DNA of 6,551 nt. It comes from Actinomycetota bacterium (GTDB taxonomy: Bacteria; Actinomycetota; Actinomycetes; Nanopelagicales; Nanopelagicaceae). Positions 1 to 6,433 of this stretch are shown here, piece by piece; the stretch's first letter is position 1; the number at the start of each line of letters is the position of its first letter. The stretch lies in contig WLLM01000043.1 in the NCBI GenBank assembly GCA_009700715.1, forward strand, positions 1 through 6,551. Reading direction: 5' to 3'. The notes under the pieces were generated by a model. That model made no database searches. It was not told the origin of the DNA and saw only the letters and a list, made by a program, of their open reading frames with translations. A program made the position numbers and the translations under genes.

Positions 1-1
1 G

Positions 2-508
2 CTTAAATTCAAATTAGATGATCAGAAGGTCTTCTTCTGGGTTGTTCTAGTAATGATCTTGCTTACGATTTGGATGATCCGCCGTCTTTCAGTTCGTCGT
101 CCAGGCCGCGCTTGGGAAGCGATTCGCCAAGATGAAGATGCTGCAGAGCTGATGGGTGTACCAACTCTTAAGTACAAGATCTGGTCATTTACTCTCGGTG
201 CTGCAATTGGTGGCGCCGCCGGCGTTCTCTACGCTTCAAAGAACCTCTTCATCGCACCTGAAATGTTTACCCTAAACGTTTCGATTCTTATCCTTGCCTG
301 CGTGGTATTTGGTGGAATCGGAAATATCTGGGGCGTAATTATCGGTGCAACAATTCTCGGTTACCTGCCAGATCGCATCCGCTTTATCTCTGATGCTCGA
401 CTCTTGGTCTTCGGACTTGTTCTTGTGGTCGTTATGAACTTCCGCCCAGATGGACTACTACCGCGAAAGAAACGCGAAAAAGCAATTGTTAAGAAAGGGG
501 CGAATTAA
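2..508 (+). CDS. livM: Branched-chain amino-acid ABC transporter permease LivM, C-terminal part (5' end outside window)
   Basis: The reading frame is open from base 2, with no start in view, to TAA at 506-508. This gives 168 residues, about half or less of a usual LivM. The ATG at 53 lies inside a membrane helix and is not the real start. LivM is one of two inner-membrane permeases that carry leucine, isoleucine and valine (or related substrates) delivered by a periplasmic or lipoprotein binding protein. Visible parts are a hydrophobic helix at the left edge (FFWVVLVMILLTIW) and the cytoplasmic EAA-type coupling loop (GRAWEAIRQDEDAAELMGVP, about bases 104-163) that contacts the ATPases. Helices around IWSFTLGAAIGGAAGVLYA, LNVSILILACVVFGGIGNIW and LLVFGLVLVVVMNF follow, then a basic cytoplasmic tail. 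livG follows after 2 bases, which supports operon membership. The family call is strong. The exact substrate is not shown, because Liv-type systems can also carry urea or other amino acids. Confidence 0.92.
   Translation, partial: LKFKLDDQKVFFWVVLVMILLTIWMIRRLSVRRPGRAWEAIRQDEDAAELMGVPTLKYKIWSFTLGAAIGGAAGVLYASKNLFIAPEMFTLNVSILILACVVFGGIGNIWGVIIGATILGYLPDRIRFISDARLLVFGLVLVVVMNFRPDGLLPRKKREKAIVKKGAN
494..500 (+). promoter_or_regulatory. Ribosome binding site of livG
   Basis: AAAGGGG lies at the 3' end of livM, 10 bases before the livG ATG at 511. It is a purine-rich Shine-Dalgarno-like stretch inside the upstream coding sequence. This fits an internal operon gene, in contrast to the operon-leading genes of this window, most of which lack such a site. 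Confidence 0.5.
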
Positions 509-510
509 AG

Positions 511-1287
511 ATGGCTAAAGTCCTATTAAACCTAGAAAACCTCACCATGAAGTTCGGTGGCGTTACAGCGCTTAATGAAGTAAATCTTGAGGTTCGCGAA
601 GGCGAAATCCTCGCCCTGATCGGCCCTAACGGTGCGGGAAAGACAACCGTCTTTAACGTAATCACCGGCGTCTATCAAGCGACTTCTGGTTCAATTAATT
701 TCGATGGTCAGAAGATCGGTGGAAAGAAGCGCTTTCAGATCACTGGTCTCGGTATCGCGCGTACTTTCCAGAACATTCGCTTATTTGGAGATATGACAAC
801 GCTTGAAAATGTCATTACTGCAACCGATGTTCATAAGAAGAGCGGTTTAATTTCGGCTCTCTTTGGAACACCTCGCGCCCGTCGCGAAGAACGCGAGAAC
901 CGCGCTAAGGCTCACGAAATTCTTGAGTTCATAGGAATCGATGAATACTCAGATCGCTTGGCCAAGAATCTTCCTTATGGCGTTCAACGTCGCCTCGAAA
1001 TTGCACGCGCACTTGGAACTTCGCCGAAGCTTTTGCTACTCGATGAACCAGCTGCAGGATTTAACCCACAAGAAAAGGTTGAACTTGCGGCGACTATTAA
1101 GAAAGTTCGCGATGCTGGCTACACAGTTCTTTTGATCGAACACGATATGTCACTGATCATGGGAATCTCTGATCGTGTAGTTGTGCTCGATTTCGGAACC
1201 AAGATCGCTGATGGTTCACCAGCTGAAGTACAAAACGACCCTCGCGTTATTGAGGCTTACCTAGGAGTACCTGCAGATGCGTCTTGA
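511..1287 (+). CDS. livG: Branched-chain amino-acid ABC transporter ATP-binding protein LivG
   Basis: This cytoplasmic ATPase pairs with LivF to power the LivH/LivM importer. The product has 258 residues, normal for LivG. Walker A is GPNGAGKTT at 38-46. The ABC signature is the LivG-type degenerate LPYGVQRRLEIARAL, starting at residue 154. Walker B is LLLLDEP at 174-180 with catalytic Glu179, followed by AAGFNPQE. The switch histidine is His211 in LLIEHDMSLIMGISD. The C-terminal VIEAYLG is shared with the family. The Pro-Tyr-Gly in place of Ser-Gly-Gly in the signature, together with AAG.NP after Walker B, separates LivG from LivF. The ATG start is 2 bases after the livM stop, with a purine-rich ribosome binding site, so the two are cotranscribed. 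The last 11 bases overlap livF. The substrate is assumed from the family and not shown by this ATPase. Confidence 0.95.
   Translation: MAKVLLNLENLTMKFGGVTALNEVNLEVREGEILALIGPNGAGKTTVFNVITGVYQATSGSINFDGQKIGGKKRFQITGLGIARTFQNIRLFGDMTTLENVITATDVHKKSGLISALFGTPRARREERENRAKAHEILEFIGIDEYSDRLAKNLPYGVQRRLEIARALGTSPKLLLLDEPAAGFNPQEKVELAATIKKVRDAGYTVLLIEHDMSLIMGISDRVVVLDFGTKIADGSPAEVQNDPRVIEAYLGVPADAS
1263..1267 (+). promoter_or_regulatory. Ribosome binding site of livF, inside livG
   Basis: AGGAG lies 9 bases before the ATG at 1277, within the last codons of livG. It is a near-consensus Shine-Dalgarno site at good spacing. It fixes the livF start and suggests translational coupling across the livG stop. 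Confidence 0.75.
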
Positions 1288-1996
1288 AATTAAAGATCTA
1301 CACGTTCACTACGGCAAGATTGAAGCGATCAAGGGCGTATCAATCGTTGTTAATGAAGGCGAAATTGTTACTCTCATCGGCGCTAACGGTGCCGGCAAGA
1401 CAACAATGCTTAAGACAATTTCAGGTCTTCGCCCAGTAACTAGCGGCCAGATCATCTTCAATGGTGAAGATATCTCTAACGTTCCTGCACATAAGCGCGT
1501 AGATCTTGGTCTATCGCAAGCACCTGAAGGTCGTGGAATTTTCCCAGGTATGACCGTTTTGGAAAATCTTGAAATGGGTAAGTTCCACCGTCATGATCGC
1601 AAGAACGAAATGGCTGAAGATCTCGACAAGGTCTACACGTTATTCCCACGTTTGAAAGAACGAATCTCGCAAGCAGGCGGAACGCTCTCGGGTGGCGAAC
1701 AACAGATGCTTGCAATCGGTCGCGCGCTTATGGCTCGCCCTAAAGTGTTGTTGCTTGATGAGCCATCAATGGGTCTTGCTCCGCAGATGATTGCAAATAT
1801 CTTCCGCATCATCACAGAGATCAATAAGACAGGCGTAACAATTCTTCTCGTTGAACAGAATGCACAACAGGCGCTACAACGCGCACACCGTGCCTATATT
1901 CTCGAAACCGGAAATGTTGTTAAGGAAGCTAAAGCTTCAGATCTACTGAACGATCCTGCAGTACGCGAGGCCTACCTCGGTACTGGCGCTCACTAA
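1277..1996 (+). CDS. livF: Branched-chain amino-acid ABC transporter ATP-binding protein LivF
   Basis: This is the second ATPase of the Liv importer, at 239 residues (usual family length about 230-240). Walker A is GANGAGKTT at 35-43, the Q-loop region is LSQAPEGRGIFPGMTVLENL, and the canonical signature LSGGEQQMLAIGRAL starts at residue 137. Walker B is VLLLDEP at 157-163 with Glu162, followed by SMGLAP. The switch position carries Gln instead of His (LLVEQNAQQAL), which is characteristic of LivF. The C-terminal VREAYLGTG is family-typical. The ATG at 1277 follows a strong AGGAG and overlaps livG by 11 bases, indicating coupled translation and a 1:1 supply of the two ATPases. It is the last gene of the operon in view: the next gene lies on the opposite strand, 37 bases on. 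No clear terminator is visible in that gap. Confidence 0.95.
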   Translation: MRLEIKDLHVHYGKIEAIKGVSIVVNEGEIVTLIGANGAGKTTMLKTISGLRPVTSGQIIFNGEDISNVPAHKRVDLGLSQAPEGRGIFPGMTVLENLEMGKFHRHDRKNEMAEDLDKVYTLFPRLKERISQAGGTLSGGEQQMLAIGRALMARPKVLLLDEPSMGLAPQMIANIFRIITEINKTGVTILLVEQNAQQALQRAHRAYILETGNVVKEAKASDLLNDPAVREAYLGTGAH

Positions 1997-2033
1997 ATCA
2001 GTTATCTGTTCGCCATTCTTATAGCTAATGACG

Positions 2034-2459
2034 CTACGCTCTTTCAGCCAAGATCATGCAAGTAATTCGTGCACTACAAGTGCGTTGGCCCTGTTCGTTG
2101 GTGATCACGATTTCGTAGACGCATAAGGTTTTACCAAGAGAAACCGCTGTAGCAACTCCTGTCACAAATCCTGATATGGCTGATTTGTGGTGTGTGGCAT
2201 TTATATCGACGCCAACGATGCGACGGTTTGGACCTGCGTGAAGTTGCGTGCCGATCGAACCAAGTGATTCGGCTAAGACTACATTTGCGCCGCCATGAAG
2301 CAATCCGATTGGTTGAGTATTTCCTTCAACTGGCATGCGGCCAACTAACCGTTCCGGAGAAGCCTCCAGAATCTCAATTCTCATCTTCTTATCGAGGGCG
2401 CCACTACCGCGTTCGCGAATTAGCTCTAAATAGTTCGGGGTATTTTCTGGCTGCGTCAT
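2034..2459 (-). CDS. Hotdog-fold acyl-CoA thioesterase (MenI/YdiI-PaaI type)
   Basis: The 141-residue single-domain protein belongs to the small hotdog thioesterases that hydrolyse aryl- or acyl-CoA esters to free acid and CoA in the cytoplasm, usually as tetramers. The core motif QPIGLLHGGANVVLAES at 49-65 closely matches E. coli YdiI (MenI, 1,4-dihydroxy-2-naphthoyl-CoA thioesterase) and EntH as I remember them. The catalytic residues fall one position later: Gln49, His55, Glu64, Ser68 and His90 (in INATHHKSA). The active site is therefore complete. The ATG at 2459 is chosen because it leaves a normal N-terminus; it has no Shine-Dalgarno sequence but a TACTAT box 8 bases upstream. The gene is divergent from polA and convergent with livF. 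No menaquinone, phenylacetate or siderophore gene is in view, so the substrate is open: MenI-like, PaaI-like and general housekeeping roles all remain possible. Confidence 0.88.
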   Translation of the reverse strand: MTQPENTPNYLELIRERGSGALDKKMRIEILEASPERLVGRMPVEGNTQPIGLLHGGANVVLAESLGSIGTQLHAGPNRRIVGVDINATHHKSAISGFVTGVATAVSLGKTLCVYEIVITNEQGQRTCSARITCMILAERA

Positions 2460-2467
2460 AGTTCGAA

Positions 2468-2473
2468 ATAGTA
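2468..2473 (-). promoter_or_regulatory. Putative -10 box of the thioesterase gene (leaderless start)
   Basis: On the minus strand the hexamer is TACTAT (TAnnnT pattern), with 8 bases between it and the ATG at 2459. Transcription would start at or within a few bases of the start codon. There is no Shine-Dalgarno sequence in the gap, which fits leaderless translation, a common mode in Actinobacteria. This is inferred from position and pattern only. Confidence 0.45.
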
Positions 2474-2494
2474 ACTTGTTAACGAGTACTTCTC

Positions 2495-2500
2495 TAGGAT
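2495..2500 (+). promoter_or_regulatory. Putative -10 box of polA, or alternatively its AGGA ribosome binding site
   Basis: TAGGAT ends 6 bases before the polA ATG at 2507. That is exactly the -12 to -7 position if transcription begins on the A of the ATG. The same bases contain AGGA (2496-2499), 7 bases from the ATG, which could instead be a Shine-Dalgarno site of a leadered transcript. The sequence cannot decide between the two readings. Confidence 0.4.
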
Positions 2501-2506
2501 GGCGCC

Positions 2507-5113
2507 ATGGCCCAGAAGCGTTTATTACTTATCGATGGCCATTCAATGGCTTATCGTGCATTTTTCGCTCTGCCTGCCGAGAACTTCACAACCGCACAGG
2601 GCCAACATACAAATGCCATATATGGCTTTGCCACGATGCTTATCTCACTACTTAAAGATGAGAAGCCAACCCACGTCGCCGTTGCCTTCGATGTTTCACG
2701 CAAAACTTTCCGCACCGATATCTTTCCTGATTACAAAGCCAATCGAGCTAAGACTCCAGATGAATTCCGTTCGCAGATGTCTTATCTAAATGATTTGGTT
2801 ACTGGTTTCGGAATAACCCAGTTCGCCCTCGAAGGTTACGAGGCCGATGACATCATCGCGACGATTACCAAACAGGCCGAACGCGAAGGCGCTGAAGTCT
2901 TAATTTGTACCGGTGATCGCGATAGTTTCCAGTTGGTTACCGAGAAGACGACCGTTCTATATCCCAAGCGCGGCGTCTCTGAAATGGCGCGTATGACGCC
3001 AGATGCGGTGCAAGAAAAATATGGCATGACTCCAGATCAGTATCCTGATTTCGCAGCCCTTCGCGGAGACCCGAGCGATAACTTGCCATCTATTCCAGGT
3101 GTCGGTGAAAAGACCGCCGCTAAGTGGATAGTTGAATATGGTTCGCTAAAAGAATTGATTTCTAATGTAGATAAAGTGGGCGGCAAAGTCGGGCAATCAC
3201 TTCGCGACAATATTGACGATGTAATCCGCAACCGCGAGTTAACTCAACTCGTGCATGATGCACCGATCGAATACCAAGTTGATGAACTTGCTTGGGCGGG
3301 CGTAGTTGAAAGTGATCTCACTAAATTATTTGAACAACTCGAATTTCGCACTCTCAAAGATCGCCTAAAGCCTATTCTCAGCCCTGATTCGATTGTTAAA
3401 GAGGTAAAGAAGCAGAGTGAGGTAGATGAGTTAACTCTCTTTGCTCCTGTCTTCGAAGGTGGGACTCTCACCCCTGCAGAGCTATCTCAAAAGATTTCAC
3501 AACACACAAATGAGATCGCTATCTCATTTGAACTAGTTGAAGAGAAATTGCATAGATACGCGGTTGCCTTTAGCGCATCTGATGTTTATTTAATTCATTC
3601 ATCACAAATGGGGGACTGGGCGCAAGATCCGAAAGTTTCCAAGATCGCGCACGATGCTAAAGCTCTGGCGCGTGAAAATCTCCTTGATGGAGTCGTATTC
3701 GATACAGCGCTAGCGGCTTATTTAGTTAACCCCGGTGTACGCGCACAAGAACTTACCGACCTACTTGAACGCTGGGGTGACGGCGCGCAAATTGATTCGT
3801 CAACTCCCGAGCAGGCTCTCTTAACTAGCGCGGCCGCGCTATTTACTCTTCGCAAATCTTTGCAGACTGAAATGCAAGACCGCGGCGTCTTAAAGCTCTT
3901 TACCGACCTAGAACTTCCCATAGCTCGATTGCTGGCGGTAATGGAGAACCGCGGAATTGCTGTTGATCGCAAAGAACTCGAAAAGCTAGCTACATTTTTT
4001 GAGGGCGAGGTAGCGCGCGAAACTAAAGCGGCACACTTAGCCGCTGGCCATGAGTTCAATGTAGCTTCGCCTAAACAACTACAAGTCGTCTTATTCGATG
4101 AGTTAAACCTTCCTAAGACCAAGAAGATTAAGACTGGTTTCACAACCGATGCGGAAGCGCTCAATTGGCTATTTGAAAAGACTAAGCATCCACTGCTCGA
4201 ATCGCTGTTACGAATTCGCGAGACCAAGAAACTTGGAACAACTGTCGAAGGGTTAATCGCAGAAGTTGCTAAAGATGGGCGTATTCGTACGCACTTTGCA
4301 CAAACCGTTGCCGCAACCGGACGACTTTCATCAGTTGGACCAAATCTGCAAAATATTCCAGTTCGCACCGAAGAAGGTCGCAGCATTCGCAACGCCTTTA
4401 TTGCAGATAAAGGTTATGCAGGGCTACTTACCGCTGACTACAGCCAGATTGAAATGCGCATCATGGCCCATTTATCTAACGATGCTGGACTGCTGGCCGC
4501 CTTTGAAACTGGAGAAGATCTGCATGCAACAGTTGCCGGTCTGGTATTTGGCGTTAAAGCCGGCGAAGTCGATTCTGAAATGCGTCGCCAAATCAAAGCG
4601 ATGTCATACGGGCTGGCTTACGGGTTGAGCGCTTATGGTCTTGCGGCACAGTTAGATCTTTCACCGCCTGCTGCGCAAGATTTAATGGATCGCTACTTCC
4701 AGCGTTTCGGCGGTATTCGCGATTACCTAAGTAGCGTTGTCGAAGAGGCCCGAAAAGTTGGATACACCGAGACAGTTATGGGGCGCCGTAGATATCTGCC
4801 AGATCTAATGCACGATAACCGCCAGCGTCGTGAAATCGCAGAGCGCATGGCGCTCAACGCTCCGATCCAAGGGTCGGCAGCAGACATAATCAAACAGGCG
4901 ATGTTAAATGTGGAAAGCGCTATGGCCAAGGAAAATCTAAAGTCGCGCCTGCTGCTTCAAGTTCATGACGAATTGATTTTGGAAGTTGTTGCTGGTGAAG
5001 AAGAAGTACTCACCACACTAGTTCGACGCGAAATGGGTTCTGCTTATCCGCTGCGCGCGCCTTTAGATGTAAGCGTGGGAATAGGTAAGAGCTGGAACGA
5101 AGCCGCGCATTAA
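2507..5113 (+). CDS. polA: DNA polymerase I (5' nuclease plus polymerase, inactive 3'-5' exonuclease domain)
   Basis: This 868-residue family-A polymerase fills repair gaps and removes Okazaki RNA primers. Residues 1 to about 290 are the 5' nuclease: Asp10 in LLLIDGHSMAYRAF, Asp62, EADD at 112-115, GDRD at 136-139, and GDPSDNLPSIPGVGEKTA (Asp188, Asp191) with its helix-hairpin-helix. Residues about 310-460 take the place of the proofreading domain but lack its metal ligands: ISFEL where active enzymes have FDTET, and no Asp at the second and third exo motifs. The polymerase domain follows: TGRLSSVGPNLQNIPVR at 604-620, motif A DYSQIEMR from Asp644 with Glu649, motif B RRQIKAMSYGLAYG at 693-706 with Lys697 and Tyr701, and motif C QVHDE at 818-822 with Asp821. 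All polymerase catalytic residues are present. The ATG at 2507 gives the standard N-terminus. The gene is transcribed alone, divergent from the thioesterase gene, and its 3' end faces the MFS gene across 17 bases. Confidence 0.98.
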   Translation: MAQKRLLLIDGHSMAYRAFFALPAENFTTAQGQHTNAIYGFATMLISLLKDEKPTHVAVAFDVSRKTFRTDIFPDYKANRAKTPDEFRSQMSYLNDLVTGFGITQFALEGYEADDIIATITKQAEREGAEVLICTGDRDSFQLVTEKTTVLYPKRGVSEMARMTPDAVQEKYGMTPDQYPDFAALRGDPSDNLPSIPGVGEKTAAKWIVEYGSLKELISNVDKVGGKVGQSLRDNIDDVIRNRELTQLVHDAPIEYQVDELAWAGVVESDLTKLFEQLEFRTLKDRLKPILSPDSIVKEVKKQSEVDELTLFAPVFEGGTLTPAELSQKISQHTNEIAISFELVEEKLHRYAVAFSASDVYLIHSSQMGDWAQDPKVSKIAHDAKALARENLLDGVVFDTALAAYLVNPGVRAQELTDLLERWGDGAQIDSSTPEQALLTSAAALFTLRKSLQTEMQDRGVLKLFTDLELPIARLLAVMENRGIAVDRKELEKLATFFEGEVARETKAAHLAAGHEFNVASPKQLQVVLFDELNLPKTKKIKTGFTTDAEALNWLFEKTKHPLLESLLRIRETKKLGTTVEGLIAEVAKDGRIRTHFAQTVAATGRLSSVGPNLQNIPVRTEEGRSIRNAFIADKGYAGLLTADYSQIEMRIMAHLSNDAGLLAAFETGEDLHATVAGLVFGVKAGEVDSEMRRQIKAMSYGLAYGLSAYGLAAQLDLSPPAAQDLMDRYFQRFGGIRDYLSSVVEEARKVGYTETVMGRRRYLPDLMHDNRQRREIAERMALNAPIQGSAADIIKQAMLNVESAMAKENLKSRLLLQVHDELILEVVAGEEEVLTTLVRREMGSAYPLRAPLDVSVGIGKSWNEAAH

Positions 5114-5130
5114 TTATTTTGAAACAAAGG

Positions 5131-6357
5131 CTATTTTGTGGTCGGGGAGTTATCCGACATTGCCGCTAAATCTTCCTCATCTGTAGGCAAACGATCTGCC
5201 GCGGCTAATCGCTTTCTTCCTAAATTCAAGATTATGAAACCAGTAATGATTGTGAAAGTTGTAATAGACAAGGCAAATCTTGGCGAGTAGGTCTCTGCAA
5301 TCCAACCACCTGCTGCAGATCCAATTGACATCAAAGTACCTTCAACGGTCCAAATCCATCCCATCATTCCAACCGCAGAACCTTTCGGACGCACCGCTTC
5401 CATGACTTCCCAATAGAAGACTTGGATGGTTCCGCCTACAAGACCAAGAAAAGCACCAGCGATAACCATGGACCATCCTGGATAGGTGAAAAGAATTGGG
5501 ATAGAAATAAATATCCAAATAAAGTAGGTAAGTCGCATCGCTTTAAGAGCAGAGACTTTCTTAGAGACTAATCCTCCAAGTAATCCACCGATCACATTTG
5601 CGATTCCCATGGCGGTAAATACCCAAGCAGTTCGGTGCGGGACACCTTCGAGTGTTGCAAAGGCTGGAACTGCGACATCGAATACGCCCCAACCAAAACC
5701 AATAAAACATCCTTCGATCATCAGTAACTGAATCGCTCTATTTTTCCAGAGAGAGATGTGGTTCTCATCTTTCTTCTCTGGCTTCCAATCTCGCGAAACT
5801 TGAGTTAACGCCAGTGCGCCACCACCAACTGCCATGAAGATTGATGCAACAACAAGCGCGCTTCCAGGATGTGAGGAGAGTGCAAGTGAGGTTGCAACAA
5901 CTGGACCGATTACTCCAGCGGTACTCATAACCGAGGTATCAACTGCGTATGCGGTGCGCAGGAAATCTTCCGGAACGATCATCTTCCATAGCGGTCTTAC
6001 CGATAAGTTAATTGGGGGAGCGCTGATTCCCATGATGAACGCGGCGACCAGGATGGCATTTCGATTTTCCATAGTGTTAACAACCAACATCATTGCGGCG
6101 TAACCAGGAACGAAAATTCGAAGTGGCCATTTCTGTCCAAAGCGATCCATTAGCGAACCACGCAGGCCTGCGGTTGCCGCCCCTGCCAAAGAGTTGATGC
6201 CGATCGCTAATCCCGCTACAGCAACAGAACCAGTTGCATCCTCAGTCTTGAAAAATATTGCTAGCGCCACCATGCCATAAGAAACGCGCGCCGGAAAAGC
6301 TGCGAGTACCAGGACCCAAACATTGGGAATTGCAAAGAGATCTTTATAGCGCTTCAT
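5131..6357 (-). CDS. Major facilitator superfamily transporter, substrate unknown
   Basis: The 408-residue inner-membrane protein has the size and layout of a 12-helix MFS carrier. There is a short basic N-terminus, then alternating hydrophobic segments (for example 13-33, 45-62, 81-95, 100-115, 143-160, 165-185). A charged cytoplasmic centre (about 187-207, rich in Lys, Glu and Asp) separates the two six-helix halves. The second half runs from about 208 to 380 and ends in an acidic tail (TDEEDLAAMSDNSPTTK). The MFS motif A loop is GSLMDRFGQKWPLR at 67-80, between helices 2 and 3, and helix 5 has a GPVVA element at 151-155. The residues do not tell me the substrate; drug/metabolite efflux and solute uptake are both possible. 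The ATG at 6357 is preceded by a TAAACT box 8 bases upstream and no Shine-Dalgarno sequence. It is divergent from rpsA and convergent with polA. Confidence 0.9.
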   Translation of the reverse strand: MKRYKDLFAIPNVWVLVLAAFPARVSYGMVALAIFFKTEDATGSVAVAGLAIGINSLAGAATAGLRGSLMDRFGQKWPLRIFVPGYAAMMLVVNTMENRNAILVAAFIMGISAPPINLSVRPLWKMIVPEDFLRTAYAVDTSVMSTAGVIGPVVATSLALSSHPGSALVVASIFMAVGGGALALTQVSRDWKPEKKDENHISLWKNRAIQLLMIEGCFIGFGWGVFDVAVPAFATLEGVPHRTAWVFTAMGIANVIGGLLGGLVSKKVSALKAMRLTYFIWIFISIPILFTYPGWSMVIAGAFLGLVGGTIQVFYWEVMEAVRPKGSAVGMMGWIWTVEGTLMSIGSAAGGWIAETYSPRFALSITTFTIITGFIILNLGRKRLAAADRLPTDEEDLAAMSDNSPTTK

Positions 6358-6365
6358 TTGCCGTT

Positions 6366-6371
6366 AGTTTA
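6366..6371 (-). promoter_or_regulatory. Putative -10 box of the MFS gene (leaderless start)
   Basis: The minus strand reads TAAACT, matching TAnnnT, with 8 bases before the ATG at 6357. This is the same spacing as in front of the thioesterase gene. The intervening bases (AACGGCAA) hold no Shine-Dalgarno sequence, so transcription probably begins within about two bases of the start codon. No clear -35 hexamer is visible at 17-18 bp. Confidence 0.45.
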
Positions 6372-6391
6372 CGCCTGAGTAACAGACGGAT

Positions 6392-6421
6392 TTGCCCTAT
6401 TTAGCGTCAAAACCGTACGCT
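6392..6421 (+). promoter_or_regulatory. Candidate rpsA promoter (TTGCCC - 18 bp - TACGCT)
   Basis: TTGCCC at 6392-6397 and TACGCT at 6416-6421 resemble a housekeeping sigma-factor promoter with an 18-bp spacer. Transcription would start near 6428, giving a leader of roughly 50 bases that carries the inverted repeat and the ribosome binding site. The match is moderate, and other starts are possible. Confidence 0.3.
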
Positions 6422-6433
6422 TACGCCCGTTCG

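Larger units (their letters stand above)
2460..2506. promoter_or_regulatory. Divergent promoter region between the thioesterase gene and polA
   Basis: This 47-bp gap must hold both 5' control regions. It contains TACTAT reading towards the thioesterase and TAGGAT reading towards polA, plus short palindromes GTTAAC (2478-2483) and AGTACT (2485-2490) between them. The -35 zone of each promoter would overlap the other's core, so the two units may compete for polymerase or share control. No good -35 hexamer is recognisable for either direction. Confidence 0.55.

Noticed and set aside
53..55. ATG as start of the first gene
   Set aside because: The frame is open upstream to the window edge and encodes the beginning of the same hydrophobic helix. 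The protein is a truncated LivM and not a small complete gene.
2022..2036. Possible terminator hairpin TAGC-7 nt-GCTA after livF
   Set aside because: The stem is only 4 bp with two A-T pairs and no clean U-run on either strand, and it overlaps the thioesterase stop codon. It is too weak to call.
2192..2461. 89-codon plus-strand frame opposite the thioesterase gene
   Set aside because: The minus-strand product has a complete hotdog active-site motif. The plus-strand product is Arg/Leu-rich, has no motif, and no ribosome binding site was found for it.
3718..4392. 224-codon open frame on the minus strand inside polA
   Set aside because: It lies wholly antisense to the conserved exo/polymerase part of polA. 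Its product is Ser/Arg/Val-rich with no recognisable motif, as expected of a shadow frame.
5124..5139. Possible bidirectional terminator ACAAA-6 nt-TTTGT between polA and the MFS gene
   Set aside because: It is a 5-bp AT-rich stem that would be barely stable. It could occur by chance in an AT-rich gap.
5834..6103. 89-codon plus-strand frame opposite the MFS gene
   Set aside because: It is antisense to membrane segments of the transporter, which often produce long open frames. It shows no motif of its own.
6369..6427. TTACGCC direct repeat (6369-6375 and 6421-6427) as an operator pair
   Set aside because: Seven bases repeated once within 60 bp is not striking, and the copies have no matching flanks. 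I noted it in the control region without calling a site.
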